In this document: positions 16,509 to 25,422 of the stretch, piece after piece
Numbering within the stretch: position 1 is the stretch's first letter
Layout of the letters: each line of letters starts with the position of its first letter
Translations under genes and position numbers: made by a program
Notes under the pieces: generated by a model
Databases searched by the model: none
What the model was told of the DNA's origin: nothing
Seen by the model: only the letters and a program-made list of their open reading frames with translations
NCBI RefSeq assembly: GCF_001425175.1
Contig: NZ_LMDV01000003.1
Coordinates: 29,108 to 93,107, forward strand
Length of the DNA stretch: 64,000 nucleotides
Reading direction: 5' to 3'
DNA from: Nocardioides sp. Root1257
GTDB taxonomy: Bacteria > Actinomycetota > Actinomycetes > Propionibacteriales > Nocardioidaceae

Positions 16509-19427
16509 ATGGAGAGGCGGGAGCCAGCGTTGGCGATGGCAACCATGGTCGTCGGAGGGTGCCGCACAGCCAGCAATTGGCCAGTTGTTTGTGGCGAGAC
16601 CCTGGGGGTTGTTGGATGTGCGGTAGGCGCGAGGGTTGGAGTGTTGTTGGGCGACGAGCGAGTGTCTGGGGCCGCCCCCGGCGATGTGCGCGGGGCGCGT
16701 GAGACGGCGTCGGACGTAGCTGCGACGCTGCTGGCGTCGTCGAGCCCGTTCACCGGTCTCGGTCACGAGGTGGCGGACCGGTTGGGTGTTGCGCGTCAGT
16801 TGGCGGCGGCGCCGGGAAATGTTGATGCTCTGAATCGTCTGGCGGTGTTGTCGGCGCGGCTGCTGCGTGCCTCGTCGGCGCAGGTCTCGCTGATCGCAGA
16901 TGAGCAGACAGTGATGGGGGGCGTTGGTGCTGCTGCGACGTCGGTCGGGGTGAGGTCGCCGGCCGAGGAGTCGCTGTGCACGGTGACGGTGGCGGCCGCT
17001 GCACCTGTCGTCGTGGCGGACGCTCGGGCCGATGGCCGGGTGAACGGGTTGCCGCCGGTGACCTCCGGCGCGGTCGGCTCCTATCTGGGGGTGCCGTTGG
17101 TGGTCCGGGACCAGCCCGTGGGTGCGTTATGTGTGTTCGATGCCGAACCGCGGGAGTGGTCGGACGAAGACGTGACGCTGTTGGAGCAGCTGGCGGGTCC
17201 GGTAGTTGCGGAGCTCCAGCTGGCCGCATTGGCGGCCGAGTACGAGGACGAACGGCTGCTGTGGCAACTCGCGGTCGATGCTGCCGAGGTCGGGGCGTTC
17301 GACTGGAACTTGGACACGGGCGAGCTGCGGTGGGATGACCGGCTGCTGGGCCTGTTCGGGCTCAACCGCGAGACGTTCGGCGGGACTATCGACTCGTTCA
17401 ACGAGGCGGTTCACCCCGATGACCTCGACCGGGTCACGGAAGCGCTAACGCATGCCATTGAGACGTGCGGTGTGTATGCGGCGGAGTACCGGGTCGTGTG
17501 GCCGGACGGGGGCATCCGGTGGGTTGCCGCTCGGGGCCGGGCCCTAGCTGGTCCGGGCGGTGTGGCGAGCCGTTTGTTGGGTGCTGCGTTCGACACGACG
17601 GCGGTGCAGGACGGTGAGGCTCGGGTCGCGCGGGTGCTGGAGTCGATGCCGACAGCGTTCTTCCAGTTGGACCGGCAGTGGCGGTTCACGTACGTCAACA
17701 CTGAGGCACATCGGCTTCTGGGCGGCATCGGGCGCGAGATCGTCGGTGGCGTCATCTGGGAGCTGTTCCCGGACGCGGTCGGGAGCGACTTCGAGATCCA
17801 CTACCGACGGGCCGCGGACAGTGGTCGGCCGGTGGAGTTCGAGGCGTACTACCCGCCGCCACTCGACGCCTGGTACGAGATTCGGGCGTGGCCGACACCG
17901 GATGGGTTGTCGGTGTACTTCTTCGACATTACGGACCGTCGCCGGGCCCAGTTGGCGGTCACTTCTGCCACCGAGCGAACGGGGTTGTTGTCCGGCATCA
18001 CGGATGCTTTGACCGGGATGCTCGATATTGAAGACGCGGTCGAGCACCTGGCGCAGGCGGTCGTGGGCCGTTGGGGTGACTGGAGCATCGTCACTTTGGT
18101 CGGGACTCCGCTGCCGAGTAAGAGCACGCAGAGCTTCGCGGGTGGGGGTGGGGACCCGGGGCGGGTCTGGCGTCGGGGACTTGCGGATGTCGCGGGCTGG
18201 CACATCGACCCGGCGGCCAGGGCGATGGTGGAGCGGTACCTGCAGGTTCGCATCCCCTCCTTGAGCGATCGGTCGTTCCTGGCCCGTGCGTTGCGGGAAA
18301 ACCGGCCGGTCGTGGTTGGAGAACAGGCAGCTGAGGCCATCGCAGGCGTGCTCGAACCCGGTGAAGCCCGCGAGCTGTGCCTGCTGTTGGCGCCGACGTC
18401 CGCTGTTGTCGTGCCGCTGCGCGGTCGTGGGCGGACGGTCGGGTTGCTGACCGTGTTTCGCGGCGCCGGCCGGCCGAGGTTCAGTACCGAGGACATCGCA
18501 GACCTTGTCGATGCTGCAGCCCGAGCAGGGCTCGCATTGGACAACTCTCGCCTCTATGCCGAGCAGCGTGACCTGGCTGAAGGGCTGCAGCGCAGTCTGA
18601 TGACAGCTCCACCGCAAGCGGACCACGTCCAGGTGGCTGTTCGGTATGAGCCGGCCGCGGAGGCTGCGCAGGTCGGTGGCGACTGGTACGACTCGTTCCT
18701 GCAGCCCGATGGTGCGACCAGCGTCGTCATCGGGGATGTGGTCGGGCATGACACCGTGGCAGCGGCCGCGATGGGGCAGGTCCGTGGATTGTTGCGCGGC
18801 ATCGCGGTCACGACCGGCGCAGGCCCCAGTGAGGTGTTGCGTCGGGTGGATGAGGCGATGCAGACGCTCCAGGTGGAGACGACCGCGACCGTTGTGGTCG
18901 CACGCCTCGAGCAGACCGAGGAGGACCAGGTCGCGGGCACGACCAGGTTGCGGTGGTCGAACGCGGGCCACCCGCCGCCCCTCGTCGCGGTCTCTCCGCA
19001 GGCAGCCGTGACACCGCAGACCGCGACTGGCAGCCCCCCGGCGGTGGAACGGGCGCAGGTGGAGGTGACGGCGTTGTGGCCGGCGCAATCCGAGCTGCTC
19101 CTGGGCCTGGAGCCGTCCTTTCCTCGCACCGAGTCGGTGGTGACGCTGACGCGGGGGTCGACGCTGCTGCTGTACACCGACGGCCTGGTCGAGCGCCGCG
19201 GGCAGTCGGTCGACGACGGAGTCGCGAAGCTGAAGGGGGTCCTTGCCGATCTTCTGGCGGATGGGCTCGGCGTCGAGGAGATGTGTGACGAGGTCCTGGC
19301 CAGGATGCTGCCCGAGCGACCGGAGGACGACGTCGCCATCGTCGCGGTGCGCCTGCACCCCGGGGATCGGCCACGCCCCGCCGAGGCCGGTCCGGAGAAC
19401 GTCTCTCGGAACGTCGCCGGCGCCTAG
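16509..19427 (+). CDS. Multi-sensor PP2C phosphatase (GAF-PAS-PAS-GAF-SpoIIE)
   Basis: Up to 972 residues. In order: GAF domain about 100-235; PAS about 245-360 (DAAEVGAFDWNLDTGELRWD); second PAS about 365-480 (SMPTAFFQLDRQWRFTYVN); second GAF about 495-690; and a C-terminal SpoIIE/PP2C phosphatase about 705-955 with the metal motifs AAQVGGDWYDSF and VVIGDVVGHDTVAAAAMGQV and the late PEDDVAIVAV. No membrane segment is evident. RsbU-type phosphatases dephosphorylate STAS antagonists to free a sigma factor. An STAS gene follows 110 bases downstream and an anti-sigma-type ATPase and sigma factor lie beyond. The first 45-80 residues look poorly conserved; a GTG at 16641 is an alternative start. 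Confidence 0.92.
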   Translation: MERREPALAMATMVVGGCRTASNWPVVCGETLGVVGCAVGARVGVLLGDERVSGAAPGDVRGARETASDVAATLLASSSPFTGLGHEVADRLGVARQLAAAPGNVDALNRLAVLSARLLRASSAQVSLIADEQTVMGGVGAAATSVGVRSPAEESLCTVTVAAAAPVVVADARADGRVNGLPPVTSGAVGSYLGVPLVVRDQPVGALCVFDAEPREWSDEDVTLLEQLAGPVVAELQLAALAAEYEDERLLWQLAVDAAEVGAFDWNLDTGELRWDDRLLGLFGLNRETFGGTIDSFNEAVHPDDLDRVTEALTHAIETCGVYAAEYRVVWPDGGIRWVAARGRALAGPGGVASRLLGAAFDTTAVQDGEARVARVLESMPTAFFQLDRQWRFTYVNTEAHRLLGGIGREIVGGVIWELFPDAVGSDFEIHYRRAADSGRPVEFEAYYPPPLDAWYEIRAWPTPDGLSVYFFDITDRRRAQLAVTSATERTGLLSGITDALTGMLDIEDAVEHLAQAVVGRWGDWSIVTLVGTPLPSKSTQSFAGGGGDPGRVWRRGLADVAGWHIDPAARAMVERYLQVRIPSLSDRSFLARALRENRPVVVGEQAAEAIAGVLEPGEARELCLLLAPTSAVVVPLRGRGRTVGLLTVFRGAGRPRFSTEDIADLVDAAARAGLALDNSRLYAEQRDLAEGLQRSLMTAPPQADHVQVAVRYEPAAEAAQVGGDWYDSFLQPDGATSVVIGDVVGHDTVAAAAMGQVRGLLRGIAVTTGAGPSEVLRRVDEAMQTLQVETTATVVVARLEQTEEDQVAGTTRLRWSNAGHPPPLVAVSPQAAVTPQTATGSPPAVERAQVEVTALWPAQSELLLGLEPSFPRTESVVTLTRGSTLLLYTDGLVERRGQSVDDGVAKLKGVLADLLADGLGVEEMCDEVLARMLPERPEDDVAIVAVRLHPGDRPRPAEAGPENVSRNVAGA

Positions 19428-19536
19428 TCAGCAACTGGGCGCTGACGGATGTGGACATGCACGGACTGCGTGCTTCACTATCTCGGTCTGCGGCACAGGT
19501 GAGGCAAGCTGACCTGCCGGCTGGACCCTGGGAGGG

Positions 19537-19911
19537 ATGAGCGTGGACGCGGAACAGGGTTCGGCATCAGAGCCGCAGTTCGCGGTGACCGTCGATGACC
19601 GTGGTGACGTCGCGGTGGTTCAGATGTCGGGTGAACTCGACGTGTACACCGCGCCGGCGCTTCGCGAGACGCTGACCGAGCAGATCTCGGGGTCAGCGAA
19701 CCGGGTGGTCGTCGACCTGACGGGGCTGTCTTTCATGGACTCCACCGGTCTCGGCGTGTTGCTCGGCACGCGCAAGGCAGCCGTCGCGGTGAGCAAGTCG
19801 CTGGCCGTGGTCTCCGTCGAGGGACCAGTCATGCGATTGATCTCCATTACCGGTCTCGAACACGTGCTGCAGGTCTTTGCCACGGTCGACGAGGCAGTCA
19901 AGCCCGACTAG
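19537..19911 (+). CDS. STAS-domain anti-sigma factor antagonist (RsbV/SpoIIAA type)
   Basis: 124 residues from the ATG; the GTG two codons later (19543) is probably the true start because GGGAGGG abuts the ATG but sits 6 bases before the GTG. Classical STAS sequence: VAVVQMSGELDVYTAPALRE and RVVVDLTGLSFMDSTGLGVL, with the phosphorylatable serine in MDSTGL. It should bind the anti-sigma ATPase (encoded convergently at 19944-20369) when dephosphorylated, releasing the sigma factor. The SpoIIE-type phosphatase upstream is the likely activator. Confidence 0.93.
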   Translation: MSVDAEQGSASEPQFAVTVDDRGDVAVVQMSGELDVYTAPALRETLTEQISGSANRVVVDLTGLSFMDSTGLGVLLGTRKAAVAVSKSLAVVSVEGPVMRLISITGLEHVLQVFATVDEAVKPD

Positions 19912-19943
19912 CAGAAGGTGGCGAGTGCCGTTCCTGTCCCTCG

Positions 19944-20369
19944 TTAGACCGGCCGCAGGTCGGGTGGGGTGCGGGGCACTCGGTCGAGCTCGAACCAGAC
20001 GGTCTTGTTGTTGCCGCCGGACGGTTCGACGCCCCACCTGGAGGCGAGCGTCTCGACGAGGAACAGGCCGCGACCGTGCTCGGAAGTGACCGGCTCGTGC
20101 GCGACGTGCGGCGTTCCGGGTGCATTGTCGGTGACCGACACGTGCATCAAGTCAGGTCGCAGGTCGATGTCGAGAGCGGGCCGTCCGCCGCCGTGGACGA
20201 CGGCGTTCGTGACGAGCTCACTGACGAGCAGCAGGGCGGTCTCGATGGTCTCGGCGACAACGCGAGCATCGGTGCAGAGCGTCCGCAGGACATCACGGGC
20301 AGTGTGGGCAGACAACTCGGCCGGGTCGAGGGTCATTTGATGGCTGACCGTCGGCCAGGTGTCGTTCAT
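19944..20369 (-). CDS. Anti-sigma-factor-type ATP-binding protein (RsbW-like)
   Basis: 141 residues. Intact GHKL ATPase motifs: N-box in LLVSELVTNAVVHGG, G1 box in VSVTDNAPGTP, G2 in EHGRGLFLVETLASRWGV and the terminal KTVWFELD. Such proteins bind a sigma factor and phosphorylate an STAS antagonist. It lies 115 bases downstream of the sigma factor gene on the same strand and is convergent with the STAS gene, giving a complete partner-switching trio. The pairing is inferred from position. Confidence 0.9.
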   Translation of the reverse strand: MNDTWPTVSHQMTLDPAELSAHTARDVLRTLCTDARVVAETIETALLLVSELVTNAVVHGGGRPALDIDLRPDLMHVSVTDNAPGTPHVAHEPVTSEHGRGLFLVETLASRWGVEPSGGNNKTVWFELDRVPRTPPDLRPV

Positions 20370-20484
20370 CTGTGGTCACGTCCCGAGACTGTTGTCGTGC
20401 CGGAGCTTGCTCTATCGGCTCCACCTGACCAGTACCCGGACGGAAGCGGCGCCACACACAAGACGTGGGTCGGTGGCCGCCGGG

Positions 20485-21300
20485 TCACGACGCCACTGTC
20501 AGACCCTCGGACTCGCCCACGGCGGCGTTTCGCATTCGGGTGATGATGCGGTTGAGCAGTCTGGAGACCTGCATCTGGGTGACGCCGATCTCCGCGCCGA
20601 TCTCGGACTGGGTGCGGCCCTCGACGAATCGGAGGTACAGAATGAGTCGGTCGCGCGGCGAGAGTTCCTTCGTCAGTGTGTGCAGGATGACCCTTGCTTC
20701 GACGGAGGCGTACTCGTTGAACTCGTCGTCAACGAGGCGCGCTGCCAGCGGCTCGTTGTCTGCACCCTGGGTGGCGTCAATGGAGGTGGCGTTGAAGCAG
20801 CCTTGCGCAGCTCGGGCCTCGCGGACCTTCTCGGTCGTGACGCCGAGGCGGGTGGCAATCGCGTCGTCGCTGTCGTCGCCCTGGTGGGTCTGGTGGCTGG
20901 CGTCGGTGTTCATCGCGGTCTGGAGCTCTTGGATGCTTCGCGGTGGCCGGATCGTCCAGCCGAGGTCACGAAAGTGGCGACGGATCTCGCCGCGAATGGT
21001 GGGAACGGCGTAGGAGAGAAAGTCGTCGGCCTTGCTCGGGTCGTACCGGTTCGCTGACTTCACCAGTCCCATGGCGGCGACCTGCTCGAGGTCGTCAGTG
21101 GGGATGCCGCGGTTGCGGTACTGGTGCGCGATCGACCGGGAGACCTCGAGGTTCGTCACAACGACCTCGTCGAGGAGCCGCTGACGCTCGGCCGGAGTGC
21201 TGGTCGCGCGTGCCTCGGTGAGGAGGCGATTGGTTTCCGACTGTCTGCGCTGGCTGGCAGCCGGTCGGTTCGAGCTGCGCAGCTCCGAGGTCGCGGTCAT
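20485..21300 (-). CDS. SigB/SigF/SigG-family RNA polymerase sigma factor
   Basis: 271 residues from the ATG at 21300, with GGGGAGG 8 bases upstream (an earlier start at 21309 lacks this spacing). Region 2 reads DLEQVAAMGLVKSANRYDPS and FLSYAVPTIRGEIRRHFRD; region 3 includes TRLGVTTEKVREA; region 4 reads LSPRDRLILYLRFVEGRTQS followed by the helix-turn-helix IGAEIGVTQMQVSRLLNRI. It recruits RNA polymerase to stress promoters, probably of the GGGTAC type seen at 3307 and 14354. Control by the neighbouring ATPase, STAS and phosphatase genes is inferred. Confidence 0.94.
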   Translation of the reverse strand: MTATSELRSSNRPAASQRRQSETNRLLTEARATSTPAERQRLLDEVVVTNLEVSRSIAHQYRNRGIPTDDLEQVAAMGLVKSANRYDPSKADDFLSYAVPTIRGEIRRHFRDLGWTIRPPRSIQELQTAMNTDASHQTHQGDDSDDAIATRLGVTTEKVREARAAQGCFNATSIDATQGADNEPLAARLVDDEFNEYASVEARVILHTLTKELSPRDRLILYLRFVEGRTQSEIGAEIGVTQMQVSRLLNRIITRMRNAAVGESEGLTVAS

Positions 21301-21570
21301 GATCACCACCTCCCCTCGCTAGGAAAGGGCCAAACCGACCCCAGTTCACCCGGAAGGATGTTTTGTTTCGGTTGCCGAGATTCCGTGTTGCCGTTGCCCT
21401 CGTAGGCGGTTGACGTGCATTGCGCTGGCCGCGTTTGACCCATACGTCCAGAGCTGCCTTCGGGCGGGCGTGAGCGCAGGCTGGACTGTTCTGGACCGCA
21501 TCGCCATTTCCCTGGTCGCCCTCACCTCGTCCCCGTACCATCGCTCCAATCCGGGGGGAGGGGGACGACG

Positions 21571-22023
21571 ATGTCCCGATGGTTCGGGCGACGAAAGTCG
21601 TCAGATGTCGGCGTGTACTCGGGGGAGCATTCGGGAGAGAACGAACGATTGAGCAGATCGGGCCCCGTCCCAGCCGCTCATCCCGATTCCCCCGGTTCCG
21701 ACCATCCGATCACAGCAGCGGCTGAGGCTCTTGAAGAAGCCTCCGAGCTGCTGGCATCGGGCCTTCCTGCTGAGCCCGACGAACGAACGCGCGCCGGGCT
21801 CCTCCAAGTCGGTAGCAACCTGTCCTCGGCCATGCAGGCCCTGTCGCCGTACCGTACGAGCGCTGACGCACGGTTGCGCGCCGCCTATTCGGCGGTGCAC
21901 GAGGCGATCACCAACTTGGCGGCCGTCTACGCGTGGCTCACCTTTGGCCGACGTCGGGGCGAGCGCATCGAAGCTGCGCGCGAGCGACGCAGAAGGAAGC
22001 GTTCCGGGCAGACTCCGGAATGA
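21571..22023 (+). CDS. Hypothetical cytosolic protein
   Basis: 150 residues, ATG preceded by a GGGGGGAGGGGG tract. The N-terminal 55 residues are disordered; residues about 60-130 form predicted helices (AEALEEASELLASGLPAEPD, ARLRAAYSAVHEAITNLAAV); the end is a basic Arg/Lys cluster (RRRGERIEAARERRRRKR). No family recognised. A helical, possibly nucleic-acid or membrane-surface binding protein is a guess from composition. Confidence 0.7.
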   Translation: MSRWFGRRKSSDVGVYSGEHSGENERLSRSGPVPAAHPDSPGSDHPITAAAEALEEASELLASGLPAEPDERTRAGLLQVGSNLSSAMQALSPYRTSADARLRAAYSAVHEAITNLAAVYAWLTFGRRRGERIEAARERRRRKRSGQTPE

Positions 22024-22146
22024 GGTCTCCGACCGTCTGTTCGCGGCCCCGCCCACGTCAGGCAATTGGGACCGCCAGTGGATGGGGCTAGCTCAGATCC
22101 GGTCGTGCCTATCGGTCCCGTCATGGTGAGCAGGAGGGAGCCCCCT

Positions 22147-22314
22147 TCAGGAGCTCGGGGACGCTGTGTCGCCGTTCGACGCGTGAACTCCCGGATCGGG
22201 ATGGTCAGGGTGCGGTTGCAGGTCCGGGTTTTCTGGGTCGAAGTTGAGGGCCTCGACGACCGCATCGTAGGTCTCCGTCGCGGGTTCTGTCCCGCCGTCA
22301 TTGCCGGTGCTCAT
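22147..22314 (-). CDS. Small acidic protein, 55 residues
   Basis: Reads MSTGNDGGTEPATETYDAVV and continues with an Asn/Pro/Asp/His-rich tail ending TASPSS. The frame is closed neatly by a TGA, third positions are mostly G/C, and AAGG lies just before the ATG. No family recognised. Confidence 0.45.
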   Translation of the reverse strand: MSTGNDGGTEPATETYDAVVEALNFDPENPDLQPHPDHPDPGVHASNGDTASPSS

Positions 22315-22598
22315 CCTTCACAATAGCCCCGCCAGTCCCGATGTCCCCTCCAGCCGATCGACATCTGCCAACGCGTCGAACCATGGTGACCGGCGAGCTC
22401 AAACGATCGTCTCTTGCCTGCCGGGCTTGTTCGAGAAGTTGATTGGTCGTGGCTGTCGAGACTGCCGTGCATCGGGGCGGCCGGGCTTCGCTGTAGACAC
22501 GTCACGCACGTCCCCTCCGGGGCCGGGTCGAAGTGATCGGGCGTTCACTCGGACGGGCGTTCTACTCGTCGATACCGTGCCTCGCTTGTGTCGGGAGG

Positions 22599-23030
22599 TC
22601 ATAAGGTCGTGCGGCGTCTCCGCCACGGCCGGCGGGGGCGCTTCAGCACGACGTCGGTCTGGAGGTTGTGGAAGGCGGTCGTGTTGGCGTGCGTTCGCCA
22701 GGGTGCGGGGTCGACGCCGACAACTTCGGCGAGGTTCAGCAAGGTACAGAGGCGGCGCACGCACTCACTGGCCGCGCACACCTCGAACGTCTCGTCGGGC
22801 CAGTACGTGGTGCGTCGGAGCCGAAGGAGCAGCCCGATCCCGGCCGCGTCGATGAAGGTGACCGCGCCGAGGTCGATGCGCAGGCGCGTGCACCCTGCAG
22901 TCTTCGCCTCGGTGACGTTGCGGTCGACCTGGTGGGCCGTGAAGGCGTCCAGCTCTCCGGACACGATGATGTGCGCGACAGGCTGCTCGATGCGAAGCAC
23001 CGAGGTGAAGTCCGAAAGGTCGAAGCTCAT
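22599..23030 (-). CDS. STAS-domain protein (anti-sigma factor antagonist type)
   Basis: 143 residues from the ATG at 23030 (MSFDLSDFTSVL); a GTG at 23087 would add 19. STAS pattern: AHIIVSGELDAFTAHQVDRN and LRIDLGAVTFIDAAGIGLLL. At the position of the usual phosphorylatable serine it has FIDAAGIG, that is alanine, so it may mimic a permanently dephosphorylated antagonist. A basic tail ([14 protein letters not shown]) ends the protein. It lies near the partner-switching cluster but is separately transcribed. Confidence 0.85.
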   Translation of the reverse strand: MSFDLSDFTSVLRIEQPVAHIIVSGELDAFTAHQVDRNVTEAKTAGCTRLRIDLGAVTFIDAAGIGLLLRLRRTTYWPDETFEVCAASECVRRLCTLLNLAEVVGVDPAPWRTHANTTAFHNLQTDVVLKRPRRPWRRRRTTL

Positions 23031-23317
23031 GTCGGTCTGTTCCAGGTCCTGCCGAGATCGGTCCGTGGTCACACCGAGCTTCGGCACTGTCCAGAATAGT
23101 CCGAGTACGCGGCCTCACCCATCTGGGGGAGCCTGATCGTTCCGCGCGAACCGGTCTGCGCGGCGCCTCACCACGGGCCGCTGGACGGCTCGCCGGTCGG
23201 CCGGCAGGAGGCTGCGGGAGCCCCTTCCTCAGAGTTATCCTGAGCGATGCCGCAGGTCCCGGGCGCGCACACCCGACGACGGCTGCGGGTCGCGGCCACC
23301 GGGAGGCGAACCAGGAG

Positions 23318-23608
23318 ATGACGAGCGTCCGCTACGAAGCAACGACACACCGGCTCCGGATCGAAGGCGTGTGCCGCGAGGACGCACGCCACGCCATCGA
23401 CGAGGCGCTAGAAGCGTTCGCACCCATGGCCGGCGACCACCTCATCGTCGACCTCACGGGTGTCACCGACATCGACGAGGACGTCGTCGACGCCCTGGTA
23501 GCCAAGGCACGAACTGCCGGGACGAAGGAAAAGACGCTCACCTTCGTCCGCAAGCAGGGCAGCATCGTCGACCAGGCCATCGTCGCCGCCGAAACGGCGC
23601 TCTCCTGA
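23318..23608 (+). CDS. Small STAS-like protein
   Basis: 96 residues, MTSVRYEATTHRLRIEGVCR, with AGGAG directly before the ATG. The segment HLIVDLTGVTDIDEDVVDAL resembles the STAS core strand-helix, again without a serine at the usual phosphosite (DIDEDV, acidic). Acidic replacement there could mimic the phosphorylated state. It may be a partner-switching accessory. No neighbour is close enough to define an operon. Confidence 0.65.
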   Translation: MTSVRYEATTHRLRIEGVCREDARHAIDEALEAFAPMAGDHLIVDLTGVTDIDEDVVDALVAKARTAGTKEKTLTFVRKQGSIVDQAIVAAETALS

Positions 23609-23908
23609 CCTCCTGGGACGGCGCATCATCAGGAGACGACGTCCTACGTGGCTGTGCGTGGCTCCCTTCGGTGTGGAGGGGTTGAATAGTGCATCAACCC
23701 TTCAGCCGAGACAGGTCTATTCGCTGCGTCTCCGACGCACGGATCTGCCGCCATCCGTAGACCTGAGGCGGCCTCTGGAAGGGCAGAGACATCGTCCCTG
23801 GATTCGCCGGGGGAGTCTCAGACCGGATCGGACCGTCGTCGTGCCGTGCCTTTCAAGCAAACTCAGGTGACGGACGCGGCTGCCCGCGCCGATCGATAGG
23901 GTTCGACG

Positions 23909-24544
23909 ATGGACATCTCGGAGCGGGTCGCCGTCCGTCGTCAACGCGCGGCTGACTTCTTCGACGCGCTGGATGACACTCAACTCGACACCCCGAGCCT
24001 GTGCGCAGCCTGGACCGTCCGCGAGGTTCTGGGACACCTCGTCATGCCGCTGATGACGCCGACCCGCACGCTTCTGTGGCGGACGCTTCGGGCACGCGGG
24101 TCGCTCGACCGGGCAAGCGCCGCCATCGCCGCCGACTTGGCCCGCCGGCCGCGGGCCGAGTTGACCGGCATGTTGCGCGACCGGGCGAGCTCGGCCACCG
24201 ACGTGCCGGTCGTGGGATCGATGGGACCCCTCACTGACGGGTGTGTGCACCTGCGCGACTGCGCCCGGCCGCTCGGGCTCCCGAACGACGCCGGCCTGGA
24301 CGATTGGCGGCTTGTCCTCGACTGGCTCCCCACGAGGACCGCCTCCCAAGGGCTCGTGCCGCCACATCGCTTGGACGGTTTGTCCCTGCGCGCCACCGAC
24401 CAGGACTGGCACTGGGGCGACGGCGCCGAGGTCGCGGGACCGAGCGAGGCCCTGGCGATGGCGGTCACGGGTCGTGCGGCGGCGCTGGAGGATCTCGCTG
24501 GCCCGGGGCTCGGCGTGCTCGGCGCGCGGATGCACGACGCATGA
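23909..24544 (+). CDS. Maleylpyruvate isomerase-family, mycothiol-dependent-type protein
   Basis: 211 residues. N-terminal DinB/MDMPI helical bundle: RRQRAADFFDALDDTQLDTP, LCAAWTVREVLGHLVMPLMT with the histidine that usually ligates metal, and a late HWGDGAEVAGPSEALAMAVT segment typical of the family. These enzymes use mycothiol as thiol cofactor in isomerisation, S-transfer or detoxification; the substrate is unknown. Mycothiol dependence is a family expectation and fits an actinobacterial host. Confidence 0.82.
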   Translation: MDISERVAVRRQRAADFFDALDDTQLDTPSLCAAWTVREVLGHLVMPLMTPTRTLLWRTLRARGSLDRASAAIAADLARRPRAELTGMLRDRASSATDVPVVGSMGPLTDGCVHLRDCARPLGLPNDAGLDDWRLVLDWLPTRTASQGLVPPHRLDGLSLRATDQDWHWGDGAEVAGPSEALAMAVTGRAAALEDLAGPGLGVLGARMHDA

Positions 24545-24791
24545 CGACCTAGCCCCTGACATCCGACACGAGTCGTGGAGTGCACGTTCAACACTGATGC
24601 GACCGGGCGCGGCGGCGACGTGATCGCGCCCGAGTCCCGGGTTCGGGGAAATCTCGAGTGCGGGTCCCGCGCACCCGCATCTCGGCATGAACGGATGTTG
24701 TCGGCGGGCCAGCCCACCGATCGCACTGCCGGTATCGAACGCGCAAGACTTCAGGCCGAGCATTCAGACTGGATGCCGACTTTCGTTCCCA

Positions 24792-25277
24792 TCACGCACT
24801 GCGCCCACGCCTTCGTCCGCGCATCCTCGTTGCGAGGTACGACGCGTTGACCGGTTCCCGGATCCATGTGCCGCGTGCGTCGCGGAAGCCGTCGAGGACG
24901 TCGTAGCCATTCATGAGGTCGCCGTCCTCGTCGAACGGGAGCGCGGTCGGGGTCTCGCCGTCCGCGTCGCGGTACCAGCTCGGGTGCGCCAACCGCGACT
25001 CGGCACGGTCTGCAGACGTCGCGGCATCTTGTAGTTGTACTGGTGGGTGGCGAAGCACATGTCGAAGTACGGCCACGGGAACGCCCACAGGCCACGTGAC
25101 ACCGGTGTGCGTCGTTGCCAGCGGGACTGCTCGCCGAACTCGAGGGGCCCCGAGGCGCCACAGCAGCATCGCGCCGCCGCGCACCTGGACCTGATCACCC
25201 ACGCTCGTCACTGTGCCCGGCCGGCCCCACTCGGCAGTGGGCCCCTGTGCGGTAGGTGCGGGGGAGAGCCATGGCAT
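24792..25277 (-). pseudogene. Frameshifted gene of unknown function
   Basis: Frame A carries MPWLSPAPTAQGPTAEW, then VQVRGGAMLLWR, and later HPSWYRDADGETPTALPF to NASYLATRM. Between them (about 25145 to 24980) the protein-like sequence is in another frame: LEFGEQSRWQRRTPVSRGLW and FPWPYFDMCFATHQYNYKMP. Two compensating frameshifts are therefore needed to rebuild one protein of about 160 residues. It may be a decayed gene or carry sequencing errors. I do not recognise the family. Confidence 0.45.
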
Positions 25278-25422
25278 CTCTCTGACGGCGCAGCACAGTG
25301 CAAACGCAGCGGTGCACACGGCCGAGCTCGTCGAGTTGCGGAAATTGCTACATCCGCTCACTCCTCGACGTACGGTCAGGCCTGCTCGGGAGGTGTCCGC
25401 CTCCATCTAACTTGGAGACCAC

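Noticed and set aside
17544..19358. 604-codon minus-strand frame opposite the PP2C phosphatase gene
   Set aside because: Composition is Arg/Gln/His-rich and lacks any domain; the plus strand has GAF, PAS and PP2C motifs.
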